Assembly: GCA_027604705.1 (NCBI GenBank)
Contig: JADHYV010000046.1
Span: 121,243 to 185,242, forward strand
Direction of reading: 5' to 3'
DNA length: 64,000 nt
Source of the DNA: Allomyces arbusculus
Lineage: Eukaryota > Blastocladiomycota > Blastocladiomycetes > Blastocladiales > Blastocladiaceae
Part shown: positions 20,933-30,576 of the stretch, piece after piece
How the letters are laid out: each line of letters opens with the position of its first letter
How positions within the stretch are numbered: position 1 is the stretch's first letter
Notes under the pieces: model-generated
Databases searched by the model: none
Seen by the model: only the letters and a program-made list of their open reading frames with translations
What the model was told of the DNA's origin: nothing
Position numbers and translations under genes: made by a program

Positions 20933-21568
20933 ACGCACCATTCGTCCGCGAAGTGCCGCCGTCGCCTTCCGCTGCGGTCAGTCGCGGTCAACCAGACTCA
21001 CTTGTCAGGGGGTTCCATCCGAATTCCAAACTGCAGCACGACAGGAGAGCACACCTTGATTCAGCCAGCCGATCCGGCGCGGCAACACCCATGCTCATCC
21101 CACGACCGCATCCATCATCCACCACGGACTACTCCGTCATGAACGTGTACCTGCGCGTTCAGCGCAACCAGCGACGCGCTGCTGGTCGACTTCCTCGCAC
21201 TCCACTGGGTCAAGACGATGCTCGCCGCGACGGTTCGCCTCGTGACCGTTCGGCACCCTCCACGTACGTTTGTGTTGTCTGTCCGAGTCGTGGTTTGGTG
21301 CACCATGGGCTGACCTGACCGTTCACCTGCCAGAAACCGCGCCGACAGCAACCCACGCGCCGCCGCTCGGGGTGGAGAGCACGCACCTGCACGACGTCGA
21401 GCGCACCATGCCGTCGCGCATCCTCACGACCGCGCTCTTTCGATTCGCGCCGAGTCCCCCACGCCGCCAGGCGAGTACTCACCCGCGCAACTCGGCGCGA
21501 TGCTCGACCACGGCCTGGCGCGACTCGAAGCCTTTTCGCACATTCTTAACCTCGAATTGTTCAAATAA
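20933..21568 (+). CDS. Unresolved small multi-exon gene, function unknown
   Basis: I do not recognise this gene and only its 3' half is well supported. Exon 21163-21263 ends at a strong GTACGT donor. The 70-nt intron has two CTGACC branch-like sites and a CTGCCAG acceptor. The phase then continues in exon 21334-21395, and a last exon 21455-21568 ends ILNLELFK-stop. The peptides look real: SDALLVDFLALHWVKTMLAA, THAPPLGVESTHLHD, GEYSPAQLGAMLDHGLARLE. The second intron (GTCGAG donor) is weak; a one-base frameshift in the C run at 21455-21460 would be an alternative explanation. The start at 20933 (MALHAPFVREVPP) and the link from there to 21163 are guesses. Convergent with MOT1. Confidence 0.35.
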
Positions 21569-21701
21569 GACGAGTGGTTTATTCAACCGGGAAGGCACGA
21601 CCAGGAGGGGAAACAAACGAACACACCCAAACCGAATCAACAGGAAAAAAAGAGAACGCACACCGGCAGTATGGTTGGGTAAATCCAGCATCAACAACGA
21701 A

Positions 21702-21727
21702 CCAATCCAATCCAATCCAATCCAATC
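21702..21727. repeat. TCCAA pentanucleotide tandem repeat
   Basis: About five copies of TCCAA (equally CCAAT) run in tandem just beyond the 3' end of MOT1, in the gap between two convergent genes. A microsatellite is the simplest reading. It creates several overlapping CCAAT pentamers, but a promoter role is unlikely because both neighbours end here. Confidence 0.8.
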
Positions 21728-21762
21728 AAAATCAAAACGTTCATAACGAAAAACCGCGCTCA

Positions 21763-24700
21763 TTACATCGACGCGAGATACCCGTCCATGTTATACGCGT
21801 CGTCGTACTGCTGCTGCGCGAGCTCGTCGAGCGACTCGAGCGCGACCGCGGCCGCCGCGGCACTCGCCGGCGGCTTGGACGCCTTGCCGCCGCTCGTCTT
21901 GGCGTCCCCACCGAGCGAAAACAAGTCGAGCACCTGGTCGGTATCCATCGTCTCGAGCGCGGCATTCTGCTGGTTGACGACTTGCCCGGCAATGTGCAGT
22001 TTGAACCGCTGCAGGCCCATAATCTTCTCCTCGAGCGTGCCGCGCGTGATCAACCGGTACACATTGACGACGCGCTTCTGCCCGAGCCGGTGCGCGCGGT
22101 CCATGGCCTGCAAGTCCATCATCGGATTCCAGTCGTGTTCCACGAAAATCACCGTGTCGGCGCCCGTCAAATTGAGTCCGAGCCCACCGGCCGACGTGGT
22201 CAGGAGCAACACGTCGATACTCGGATCGTCGTTGAATCTCTGCACGAGTCCGTGGCGCAGGTTGCGGTCGGTCTGCCCATCAAGACGCAGGTACGAGACG
22301 GTCGGCAAGTGCTTGCGGAACAAGTCGTACTCGATCAAATCGAGCGTCTGCCGCATCTGGCAGAAAATGAGCACGCGGTGCGGCGCGATCGGGTCGGCCG
22401 AGACCGACGCTGCCGCGGCTGCTGCGGCCGACGACGACTCTTCGGCTACCCCAATCCCGCAATCTTGCAACAATTGCTTGAGCGCCTGCAGCTTGGGCGC
22501 CTGGTCGAGGTCGTGCAGGTGCGGGTCGGCAGCCAACTTGGCCGCGTCGGGTACTGCATGCCCCGCGGCCGACTGCAAGTAGAGCAGCGGGTGGTTGGCA
22601 ATGCGGCGCATTGCGTGCAGCGACTGGAACACGTGCTGCTTTTGCGCGAGCTCGGCCGACTCAATCACCTGCTGGTAGAGCCGCCGCTGCAACGGCGTCA
22701 AGTCGCAATAGTGGTCCTGGATGATCTTGGGCGGCAAGTCGTGCAGCACGTCCTCCTTGAGGCGACGCAGCAGGAACGGGAGCACCTGCCGGTGCAACGA
22801 CTCGAGCGCCGCGAGACCTGCGGCCTGTGCAGCCGACGATTTCTTGGCGTCGCGTGATGCCAGGATCGGGCGCGCGTACCGTTCGTTGAACTGGTGTTCG
22901 GTGCCGAGGAACCCGGGCATCAAAAAGTCGAACAGCGACCACAGTTCCAAGACATTGTTTTGAATGGGCGTGCCCGACAAAATCAGCCGGTGCCGCGCCT
23001 GCACTTGCTTGACAGCCTTGGTCGTCTTAGTCTTGCCATTGCGAATCACATGCCCTTCGTCGAGCACGCAGTACTCGAATTGCCGCCCGGCAAACACGTC
23101 AATGTCGTTGCGCAGCGTGTCGTACGAGGTAATGATCACCGAGAACGAGTCGAGCTGATCGACGAGCTTGCGCCGTTCGGGCACGCTTCCCGCATAGCAT
23201 ACCGGGTTCAAGTTGGTCGTGTACCGCAGAATCTCGTGGTGCCAATGACCTGTGAGCGTCGGCGGGCAGACGACCAAAGACGTGCACTTGTGCTGCCCAC
23301 CGACCGCGTGGTGGTGGCTTGCCATGACCGTGATCGTCTGCAGCGTCTTGCCGAGCCCCATATCGTCACACAAGATGCCATGCAGCTGGTACCGGTTCAA
23401 GAACATCATCCAGTTGATGCCGTCTTGCTGGTACTTGCGCAGCTCGGCCTTGATCTCGACGGGCACGTGGTAGGGCTCGATCGTGCTCGTGCCGAGCAAC
23501 TGGCCAATGAACTGCCGCTCCGACTGCCGCTGCGCGACGAGCTCGGCCGGGAAATCGGGCGGGTCCGGGATCCCTTCCTCGAGCGGCACGAGCTGGATCA
23601 GGGCCGCAAAGCTGTTGGTCACCAACCGCCGCACTGCGTCTTCAAAATCGCTCATGGCGCCCATGAGCGGGACGACCAGGAAAATAATGTACGGCAAAAT
23701 CTCGTGCCCGAGCCGCGTGACGATATGGTATAGCGCCTCAGCTACACCCTGCCGCGCTGTGGGCGCCGCCGCGTCGCCGAGTTTCGGCAGCAATACACGA
23801 ATCACATGCAGCATGGCCCCGCTCGGCACGGCGCGCGTCATGGCCGCGATTGTTTTGGCGGCCATGTGCCGGATCACGGCGAGCGGGTGTGCGAGCAACG
23901 GTGAGACGCGCTCGAGTTGCGCGAGCAAGTAAATGTGCACGCCAGGCGTCACGTACTGCGCGAGCGTCAAATTGACTTGCAGGGCATCGACGAGTGTCTG
24001 TGCCTCCTCCTCGGCGGTGTTTGCGAGCGCGGCCGCGTCGTCGGGCACGGGCAGGGCCGTAAGCTTAGTCAGGACTGGTAACCGCGTCAACAACTGGTCG
24101 GCAAACTCGGCACACACGTGCCGCAGGACATGGTCGGCGCCGCGATGCATGATCACACCCGCGTTCACACCATCCGCGGCTACAGGGATCCGGGACGCGT
24201 CCACGACCTCGTCGCTCCCCACGGCCTTCCCCGTCCGTTTCCTGCGCCGATCCACATTCTCCTCGGCCTCAGCCTCGCGCTGCAAGATGGTGAGCGTCAT
24301 ATTCCCCGTCGTCTGCTTGTGCGTGGCCACGACCGGCGTCGTGTCTGGGTCCGAGCATAGCAATACCGCGACGTTGCCCATGATCTTGACGTTCACCAGC
24401 TTGCCCTCGCACTGGCGCACGAGTTTCGCAATCGCGCGCGCGGCCAACTGCTGTAACTCGTCATTCTCCTCGGTCTTGAGCGACGCCGTCAATGCGCGGA
24501 CGATCGGGTTCAGTTTCGGCGGCAGCGCCTCAAGCGAGATTAGCGCCGCGGCCAAATTGGCATGCACGCGGGTATCGAGCAGTGCATCGAGCGCCTCGTG
24601 GTGCGCGAGCGACGCGGCCAGTCCCGTATGCACTGCAGCCAACTCCCGCGCGTGCGCAAGCTCAAAACTGTCGGTTGGCGGCACTTTACCACCAGTTTCA

Positions 24701-27700
24701 CGCGCGACCGTCACGCACTCGGCGTAGAGCCGCACGAGCGACTGAGCGAGTTCCTGGTACCGTGCGTGCGCGTTGCCGTCGAGCACGAACCGCAACCGGT
24801 CGACCATTCTTTCCGGCGCGGCGGTGGTGGGGCCAAGCACGATCCGCGCCTGCAGCGCGAATTCCTGGATCGTGATCGCCGCCATTTGCCGCTGGAACGC
24901 CCAGTCGGCGTCGAGATACTCGGTCAATTCGACAATCACGGCGTCTGGGCTCAAGTTTGGGCGCCACGAGGCCAGACATTGTCCAAGCGCTGTCGCCGCG
25001 AGCAGGCGGCCGTGCTGCACGTCCTTGGCCGAAACGACGCCCAGGTCCTGCTTGATCATGGCTGCGTCGAGCCCGCCCTGGCCCTGGCCCTGGTGCTGCT
25101 TGGACTTGCGCGGTGCCGGCGCTGCGGTGGCAGCGGGACTCGTTACGGCCGAATCGGCAAATAGGAGCAAACTCTCGTCGAGCGGCTGTCCTACGGGCGT
25201 GAACACGAGCTGGAACATGGCCTTGAACAGCGGTCCAAACAATGGCGGGATCGCGCCCTGCGGCTCGAGGTACGCAACGAGCGCCTGCCAGAGGACCATG
25301 GTCGCGTCGAGCACTTGGCGCATTTCCTCGAGCAAGAAGTTCTGGAACACGTGCCGGATCAGCTCATGCCGGATCCACCACGTTTCCTGCCGCGGCGGGA
25401 CCGTGCGCTCAATTGCCATAAAGCTCGTGACCGTGCGCACGGCCGCGTGCCGCACACACGACAATGGGTGCCGGAAAAACTTGTAGAGCCTGGGCACGAG
25501 CACGGCGAGCGGGAGCAAGTGTGGCGAGTTGGTGCCCGGTTGCGGGATCAGCACGTCCGTGACCTGCTTGTGTTCGGCGAGCGCCGCAACCAAATCCATG
25601 ACCGACGACGACGAGGCCGACAGGTCGTCGCACCCGTCGAGGCAGTGGCACAGGATATTGAGCAAATGGTAGAGCTGTTCGGCCGACGCAGTCGTCACGA
25701 GCTTGCCCGTGATGGGTAGCAGCGTCGACGACGCGATCGCGCGCACGTCGTCGTCTGGATGCTGCAACCCTCGCAAAATCACGTCCAAACTCGGCGGGAA
25801 CAACTGGTCCGTCAAGTCGGCACGCACGGCGAGCACGTACTTGATCCCGAGAAACGCCGACAATTGCATTGACCACGGGTCCGACGTGCCGCCGCTCCCA
25901 CTCGCGTGCCCCGACTTTGCACCCGGCTTCTGCGCCGTCGACTCGACCATTTGTATCAAGTGCGAATGCACGCGCGCCACATCGTCGGGCTGCAAGTGCT
26001 TGACGAGCGCGCCGAGCGTCTGCGCGCACGATTCGCGGACGGGCACGATCACCGTGTCGCCGAGAAAGTCGCTGAACCGGTCGCGGCAGAGTACGCGCAG
26101 CAGGTGCGCGACGAGGTGGTGCAGGTACCGCCGATTGAGCAACGTATTGTCGTGCGGGCTCACGTTGGCAAGCATGCCGGCCCACGGACCTTGACTCTTG
26201 AGCAGGTCGCGTAGGCCAATCGCGGCGCCGTGGCGCACTTCCCAGGCCGCGTCGCACAAATCGTGCGCGAGCAAGTCGCACAGCGCTTGGAACGGCCATT
26301 GGTGCGCCGGGTCGCTGGCCACGGTGGAACTCGAAGGTTCGTCGGTGCTGGCGACAGCAGCATCCGGGTCGGGTTTCGGCTTGAAGCTGATCACGACCTT
26401 GGTCTCATCGGCCGGCGGCGGCACCGCCGCGGCCGCGGCCGCAGCAAGCGGTGGTGGTGGTGGCGGTGCAACTGCCGGCAACTGGCTCGCCGACGCCGAC
26501 ACAGTGGGCGACGTGTCGACCGACTCGACTGGATCCACGTCCATATCCATATCCGCCTCCGGGTCGGGTTTCACGACCGACTTGACAGTTCGTGCGCGCT
26601 TGGCCGGGCGCGTCGGTGTCGACTGGACCCAGCTCGGCGCATTCAGGACGGTTGGCGGCGGCGTGCTACTGCTGGCCATGTCGATGATCGATGACGACGA
26701 TTTCTTCAAGACCTTCAGCTTGCGCTTGATCTTGTTCTTTTCGCGTGCGCTCAGTGCCGGGTCCTCGAGCGCGGCTTCGAGCGAGGCCACGTCGTCGCCG
26801 CCCGTGCTGTTGCTACTGCTGCCATTCGCCGCAGCCATCTTGGGTGTCGTCGGCGATCGGCCAGGCGGGTCCGATGGCGGTTGCGATGGTGGTGGCGAAC
26901 TCGACGGCAACGACGGTGCGCTGACCCAGCTCGCGCGCGCGGCGCGCTTCCCCGGTCGAGCGGTCCGCGTTGCCGTGGTAGTTGTCGTCGTCGTCTTTGC
27001 GGCAACAACAGGTATCGGCTGGGCCGTCGCCGGTGCCGCACCGTTGGCTGGTGCCGATCCCGGTTCTGCAGCCAGAATCGACGCCGTTACTACAAACGAC
27101 CAGCGCGTGCGAACACCCAGGTCAATGAAATGAACTTGCGCTTGCCTGCACCACCAGTGCCTGCATGACGTACCGTCCGCAGCCATTTCGGCCGACCCCA
27201 ATCCCAATCGCGACATCAAAAACTGGCGCTGCGCGGCATGGTCAGGCTCGCCCGCGGCACGCGGCGCGTCGTGTGCGTTCCTTCCACCGGCCAGGAGCAC
27301 AGGTCCGGACGCGAGCGCCGCGGCGACATTGAACCTGGGCTCGAGCACCGCCCACGCTCGCCCGTGCGCGACCGCCTGCGCGTCGAGGCACGTCTCTTCC
27401 TCCGATACGGCAGCGACATAGTCTTCAGCCGCGGGCGTCGCCGTCAAGTCGGTCCAAGTGCCGGCCGTGGTCTTTGCAATGGCCTCGAGCGTGGCGGCGG
27501 CGGCCGACCGCGTGTCCCAGTGCTTGGACCGCAGGTACGGCAATAAGCGTCGCAAGAGCCCTGGGAGCGGGTGGTGCCGCGCGGCGGCTGCGATCTGGGT
27601 TGCCGCAGCCTGGCGCAACGCCGCGGTCGACCCGGTGTCGAGCAGCTGGAAGAGCCGGTCGAGCCGCGAGGTCTTGGCGGCGCCGCCGGTCGTGGAGGGC

Positions 27701-27732
27701 AGCGCCGCGGCGGCGTCGGCCATGGTCGCCAA
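21763..27732 (-). CDS. MOT1: TATA-binding-protein-associated factor MOT1/BTAF1 (Swi2/Snf2 ATPase)
   Basis: ATP-driven remodeler that removes TBP from DNA and redistributes it among promoters. The open frame encodes 1989 residues; a probable stopless intron at 27066-27173 (108 nt, GTACGT...CTGCAG) would leave 1953. N-terminal HEAT repeats begin SRLDRLFQLLDTGSTAALRQAA and include WEVRHGAAIGLRDLL and PLKLNPIVRAL-type Mot1 signatures. The ATPase follows with CDDMGLGKTLQT (near 1455), CVLDEGHVIRNGKTK (near 1555), LSGTPIQNNVLELWSLFDFL and PKIIQDHYCDLTPLQ. The second lobe has HRVLIFCQMRQ, TSAGGLGLNLTGADTV and EHDWNPMMDLQAMDRAHRLG. The C-terminal bridge VNQQNAALETMDTDQVLDLF ends the domain. Length and order match yeast Mot1 (1867). 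TBP itself is encoded at 37937-39237. Confidence 0.97.
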   Translation of the reverse strand: MATMADAAAALPSTTGGAAKTSRLDRLFQLLDTGSTAALRQAAATQIAAAARHHPLPGLLRRLLPYLRSKHWDTRSAAAATLEAIAKTTAGTWTDLTATPAAEDYVAAVSEEETCLDAQAVAHGRAWAVLEPRFNVAAALASGPVLLAGGRNAHDAPRAAGEPDHAAQRQFLMSRLGLGSAEMAADGTSCRHWWCRQAQVHFIDLGVRTRWSFVVTASILAAEPGSAPANGAAPATAQPIPVVAAKTTTTTTTATRTARPGKRAARASWVSAPSLPSSSPPPSQPPSDPPGRSPTTPKMAAANGSSSNSTGGDDVASLEAALEDPALSAREKNKIKRKLKVLKKSSSSIIDMASSSTPPPTVLNAPSWVQSTPTRPAKRARTVKSVVKPDPEADMDMDVDPVESVDTSPTVSASASQLPAVAPPPPPPLAAAAAAAVPPPADETKVVISFKPKPDPDAAVASTDEPSSSTVASDPAHQWPFQALCDLLAHDLCDAAWEVRHGAAIGLRDLLKSQGPWAGMLANVSPHDNTLLNRRYLHHLVAHLLRVLCRDRFSDFLGDTVIVPVRESCAQTLGALVKHLQPDDVARVHSHLIQMVESTAQKPGAKSGHASGSGGTSDPWSMQLSAFLGIKYVLAVRADLTDQLFPPSLDVILRGLQHPDDDVRAIASSTLLPITGKLVTTASAEQLYHLLNILCHCLDGCDDLSASSSSVMDLVAALAEHKQVTDVLIPQPGTNSPHLLPLAVLVPRLYKFFRHPLSCVRHAAVRTVTSFMAIERTVPPRQETWWIRHELIRHVFQNFLLEEMRQVLDATMVLWQALVAYLEPQGAIPPLFGPLFKAMFQLVFTPVGQPLDESLLLFADSAVTSPAATAAPAPRKSKQHQGQGQGGLDAAMIKQDLGVVSAKDVQHGRLLAATALGQCLASWRPNLSPDAVIVELTEYLDADWAFQRQMAAITIQEFALQARIVLGPTTAAPERMVDRLRFVLDGNAHARYQELAQSLVRLYAECVTVARETGGKVPPTDSFELAHARELAAVHTGLAASLAHHEALDALLDTRVHANLAAALISLEALPPKLNPIVRALTASLKTEENDELQQLAARAIAKLVRQCEGKLVNVKIMGNVAVLLCSDPDTTPVVATHKQTTGNMTLTILQREAEAEENVDRRRKRTGKAVGSDEVVDASRIPVAADGVNAGVIMHRGADHVLRHVCAEFADQLLTRLPVLTKLTALPVPDDAAALANTAEEEAQTLVDALQVNLTLAQYVTPGVHIYLLAQLERVSPLLAHPLAVIRHMAAKTIAAMTRAVPSGAMLHVIRVLLPKLGDAAAPTARQGVAEALYHIVTRLGHEILPYIIFLVVPLMGAMSDFEDAVRRLVTNSFAALIQLVPLEEGIPDPPDFPAELVAQRQSERQFIGQLLGTSTIEPYHVPVEIKAELRKYQQDGINWMMFLNRYQLHGILCDDMGLGKTLQTITVMASHHHAVGGQHKCTSLVVCPPTLTGHWHHEILRYTTNLNPVCYAGSVPERRKLVDQLDSFSVIITSYDTLRNDIDVFAGRQFEYCVLDEGHVIRNGKTKTTKAVKQVQARHRLILSGTPIQNNVLELWSLFDFLMPGFLGTEHQFNERYARPILASRDAKKSSAAQAAGLAALESLHRQVLPFLLRRLKEDVLHDLPPKIIQDHYCDLTPLQRRLYQQVIESAELAQKQHVFQSLHAMRRIANHPLLYLQSAAGHAVPDAAKLAADPHLHDLDQAPKLQALKQLLQDCGIGVAEESSSAAAAAAASVSADPIAPHRVLIFCQMRQTLDLIEYDLFRKHLPTVSYLRLDGQTDRNLRHGLVQRFNDDPSIDVLLLTTSAGGLGLNLTGADTVIFVEHDWNPMMDLQAMDRAHRLGQKRVVNVYRLITRGTLEEKIMGLQRFKLHIAGQVVNQQNAALETMDTDQVLDLFSLGGDAKTSGGKASKPPASAAAAAVALESLDELAQQQYDDAYNMDGYLASM

Positions 27733-28346
27733 TGGATCGGTCAGGTGCGAGTGACTTGGCCCTGTCCAATTCGAGGTGGAGGGTCCGCGACCGACGGATG
27801 ATCAGGGATCCGGCGGGGTTGGTTGGAGGTTCTTGATGCCGTGCGATGCTGGCGCGGGGATGCGGGAGGCGCGCAAGACACGTGCAGCGTTGGTCGGGGG
27901 TCTCGGAAGGGGGTTCAGGTGGGCGTCGTCGTGGCGGATCGCGTTGCGACATGGCGGCGGGGTCGCGGGGCGGCCGTCATTTTTATACGGTGGTGAGCAA
28001 CACGAGGGGAGAAGTTGGAGAGACTGGCGACCACGCCGTGCTGATCGGCGCAACGAAAAACCCGCCCCGCTGTTTTGGACTGCCCTTGGCGCCATCCTCG
28101 GCTTCTCAGCGTGCACGGCCCGCCCACCCAAACCTGGCCGGCCTGCCACAACCATCGCGCAGGCGGGAGGCGACGCGCACGTGGTGGCCTGGCACAGCCA
28201 TCAGAACGCCCACCGCGCGCCCGCCGTCGCTTCGGCCTTGCCTGGCCATCCACCGCCTTGCGGCTGTCACCGCTCATCGTCGACCTCACCAAATCCGCGG
28301 CCAGCAAGCACCCGTGGCCGCCGCAACCCGCTGCAATCCGGATCCG
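27733..28346. promoter_or_regulatory. Divergent promoter region of MOT1 and the secreted-protein gene
   Basis: These 614 bases separate two divergent genes. On the minus strand TATAAAAA occurs at 27980-27987, about 250 bases upstream of the MOT1 ATG. It could be a TATA element if the 5' UTR is long, though this is unproven. A C-rich stretch precedes the plus-strand gene. No gene is seen. Confidence 0.35.
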
Positions 28347-29128
28347 ATGCCCGCCCCTCCCCGCGCGGGCCGCTCTCACGGCGCGTCGGCCACGCGCCGC
28401 CGGGCCACTTGCGTCGTGCGCGCCCTGACCGTGGCGCTCGTTGCGCTCATCACCTTTGAATCCACGACGCATGCCCTGCCCGCGGCCGCGCCCTTGGTCC
28501 GCAACGGCCGCCGCGTCGCCATCCCGGCCACGGACCCGCTTGCCGTGAACCGCTTTGATCCGCTCGAGGCGGCTGCGAGCTTGACTGTTGGTCGGTAGCC
28601 GTCGGCGCCACGCCAGCGTGCAATGTATCCAAGCTGATCCCGCGCGTCCTAGACCTCTTCCCGCACGCGCTCTTCCAGGGCGACCCGCTGCACCTGGCCG
28701 TCGACCACGTCGACACCGTGCCCGTGGCCGTCGAAACGCCCATCGAACCCACCACTTCCACCACCGCGATCGCCGCGACGACTGAGCAGGTTCCGCTCAG
28801 CAGCTCGCCCGCCGCTCCTGCTACCGCTCCGCCCACTCCACCCCCCGCACCGCTTGCCGCGCCCTGTGTGACCGTCGACGCGACCTTGGTCCACAGCGCC
28901 AAGACCGCCGCCAATACCGTTGCCGTCCTGTACGAATTGCCCGGGTGCGTGCGCTCCGCACTCGTCATGGACCGGGACCAAGGCCGTGTCGTCAGTGTGG
29001 CCGGTGCGGCCGTGGCGCTTGGCGCGCCGGGCGATTACCTGAAGCTGCGCAAGGGTGCGGGATTGTCGGTGCAGAGCGTGCGGCTGTGTCCGGCGAGCCG
29101 CGTGGCCGAATGCACGGCGACGCGGTGA
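28347..29128 (+). CDS. Putative secreted protein, function unknown
   Basis: Family not recognised. Model: exon 28347-28586 and exon 28634-29128 with a 47-nt intron ending CCAAG, 244 residues. An alternative GTGAAC donor at 28545 would drop 14 residues. The N-terminus is Arg-rich and then hydrophobic (VVRALTVALVALITF), followed by ESTTHALPAA, a good signal peptide with likely cleavage near the ALP/APL site. The mature part has a short helix-rich piece (PRVLDLFPHALFQGDPLHLAV), then a Thr/Pro/Ala linker of about 60 residues suited to O-glycosylation. The C-terminal domain of about 90 residues has four cysteines (CVTVDAT, LPGCVRSAL, RLCPASRV, AECTATR), which could form two disulfides. A small wall or secreted protein is plausible. 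Confidence 0.6.
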
Positions 29129-29475
29129 TGGATGAAGGCATCACACACGAGTTTGTATAGGCCTTTGGGTTTGGCAGTTTCGTTTGGTTGGTTCGGCGGT
29201 GGCTCGTCCCAGGCCGTTTGTATATGTTTCTCACTTCGTGCATTACATCGCACCCGCAACTCTGTGGTTTCTCTCCTCAATCAACAATCGACTGGATTAT
29301 ATGACGATTCGACTTGGACGTGCTCCTCCAATGGGACATTCCTTCCTTTACCCTTCCTCATGTGCGGGCAGGTATATACAAGCGAGCAAACGCGCCTTTC
29401 CTCTCGCCTTTTCTCCTACAGGCCCTCCCAAACCGGACCCCGACGTCGCGTCCTCGCCGTGCCTCGCAGTACTTC
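29129..29475. other. Convergent intergenic region
   Basis: These 347 bases lie between the stop codons of two convergent genes. The sequence is AT-richer than the genes (about 29130-29330), as expected for 3' UTRs. No canonical polyadenylation hexamer or gene was recognised. Confidence 0.4.
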
Positions 29476-30152
29476 TCACTGCGTGCCATCCAAACACAGC
29501 ACCAAGACATCCGCGTCCGGCGCATCCGACTGCCGCGGACACGCCGCGTCGTGCGTGTGGTCCGTGGCACACGCGAGCCTCATGCCGCCACTGCTCAGTA
29601 CCGACCCGGCCGACGCCGACACGCCGTGGGCGAGATCCCGCACGAGAAAGCGGCGCCGGTGCGCAAACGCGAACAGCAGTGGGTCCGACCCGGCCGACGC
29701 GGCGGTCCGCGAGTCGAGCAAGGTGGCGAGGTCTTCGCCGAGAACGACGGTCGTGCCGGCAGTGTGGTCGACGACGAGGACGCGTTTGGACTAAGTGGTG
29801 AGGAGGGCAGGGGTGTCAGCGATGGATCCATGGTCACGCTTGGTTGCGACGTGCAAAATAACGAAGCGAAACGCACCTTGAGTTGGTCGTGCAAGACCGA
29901 GCGCAACGTGTCGAGGTCCATGGGCGCGCCAACCGCGTGCGAGGCCGTGCCGGTACGGTCGAACGGTGCGGTCGCGGGACCACGCGTCGGTCCCGCTTCT
30001 GGGACCGGACGTGACGCGGGGATGGCGCGGGTCGCTGCTGCCGTCGCGAGACCGGCCATGGCGGTACGCGATGCCACGACGAGGGCGCCACCAGCGGCGG
30101 GCAGGTGCGCGCGCGCGATTGCGACCGTCGAGTTGAAGAGCCGAGGAAGCAT
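29476..30152 (-). CDS. Unknown protein with mitochondrial-type presequence
   Basis: Family not recognised. Two exons, 30152-29877 and 29790-29476, join in phase through a GTGCGT donor, for 196 residues. The N-terminus MLPRLFNSTVAIARAHLP with following Ala/Arg/Thr-rich sequence is a typical matrix-targeting presequence of 50-70 residues. A short helix (PMDLDTLRSVLHDQL) leads into a beta-rich segment (SKRVLVVDHTAGTTVVLGED), then LLFAFAHRRRFLVRDLAHGV. The tail has His/Cys residues (MRLACATDHTHDAACPRQ) and ends VLVLCLDGTQ. No enzyme motif is evident. A TATATAAA element sits about 100 bases upstream, which supports the start site. Confidence 0.6.
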
Positions 30153-30576
30153 TCTTGGTTGGTTGGTGAATTGAGTTGATTGAGTTGGACTTGGATTCGA
30201 AGATGGTTGCAGTACTCGTGGACGTGCAGGCCGGCACGGTGTGACCGGTTTATATATCCGCGGCGGCCACGGCACGAGGCGGAGCCGCATGGCGCGTCGT
30301 GTTCACTGTCGCCATTCGCGGTGATGGTGCGCGCGAACGGTCGTGCCGGCGCACGGAGGCGAACGGCGCGGTTGCTCGACGACAGCAAGAGACAGATGCG
30401 TCGCGTCGCGATCATGGGACTTCGCGCTCAGCCTTGCTCAAGGTGACCTGGACCACATAAATTTGCAAATTCACACCCAGACCCCGATTCAAACACCCTC
30501 TGCTCCACGGCTGCCGCGTCGTCGTGGATAAATAAATAAACGAAAGAGAGAAAGAAAAAAAATCGAGACCGTCTGT
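30153..30576. other. Intergenic region
   Basis: These 424 bases lie between two minus-strand genes: the start of the mitochondrial-type gene and the stop of the Gfd2-like gene. Beside the TATA element (separate entry) there is an A-rich stretch at about 30520-30565 (AAATAAATAAA and a run of A). It forms the distal 3' region of the Gfd2-like gene. No gene is seen. Confidence 0.4.
30249..30256 (-). promoter_or_regulatory. TATA box (TATATAAA)
   Basis: A perfect TATATAAA on the minus strand lies about 97 bases upstream of the ATG at 30152, a normal TATA-to-start distance. It stands out because most promoters in this window are C/CT-rich without a clear TATA box. Confidence 0.5.

Noticed and set aside
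21574-22857. 427-codon plus-strand open frame
   Set aside because: Antisense to the MOT1 helicase C-terminal lobe.
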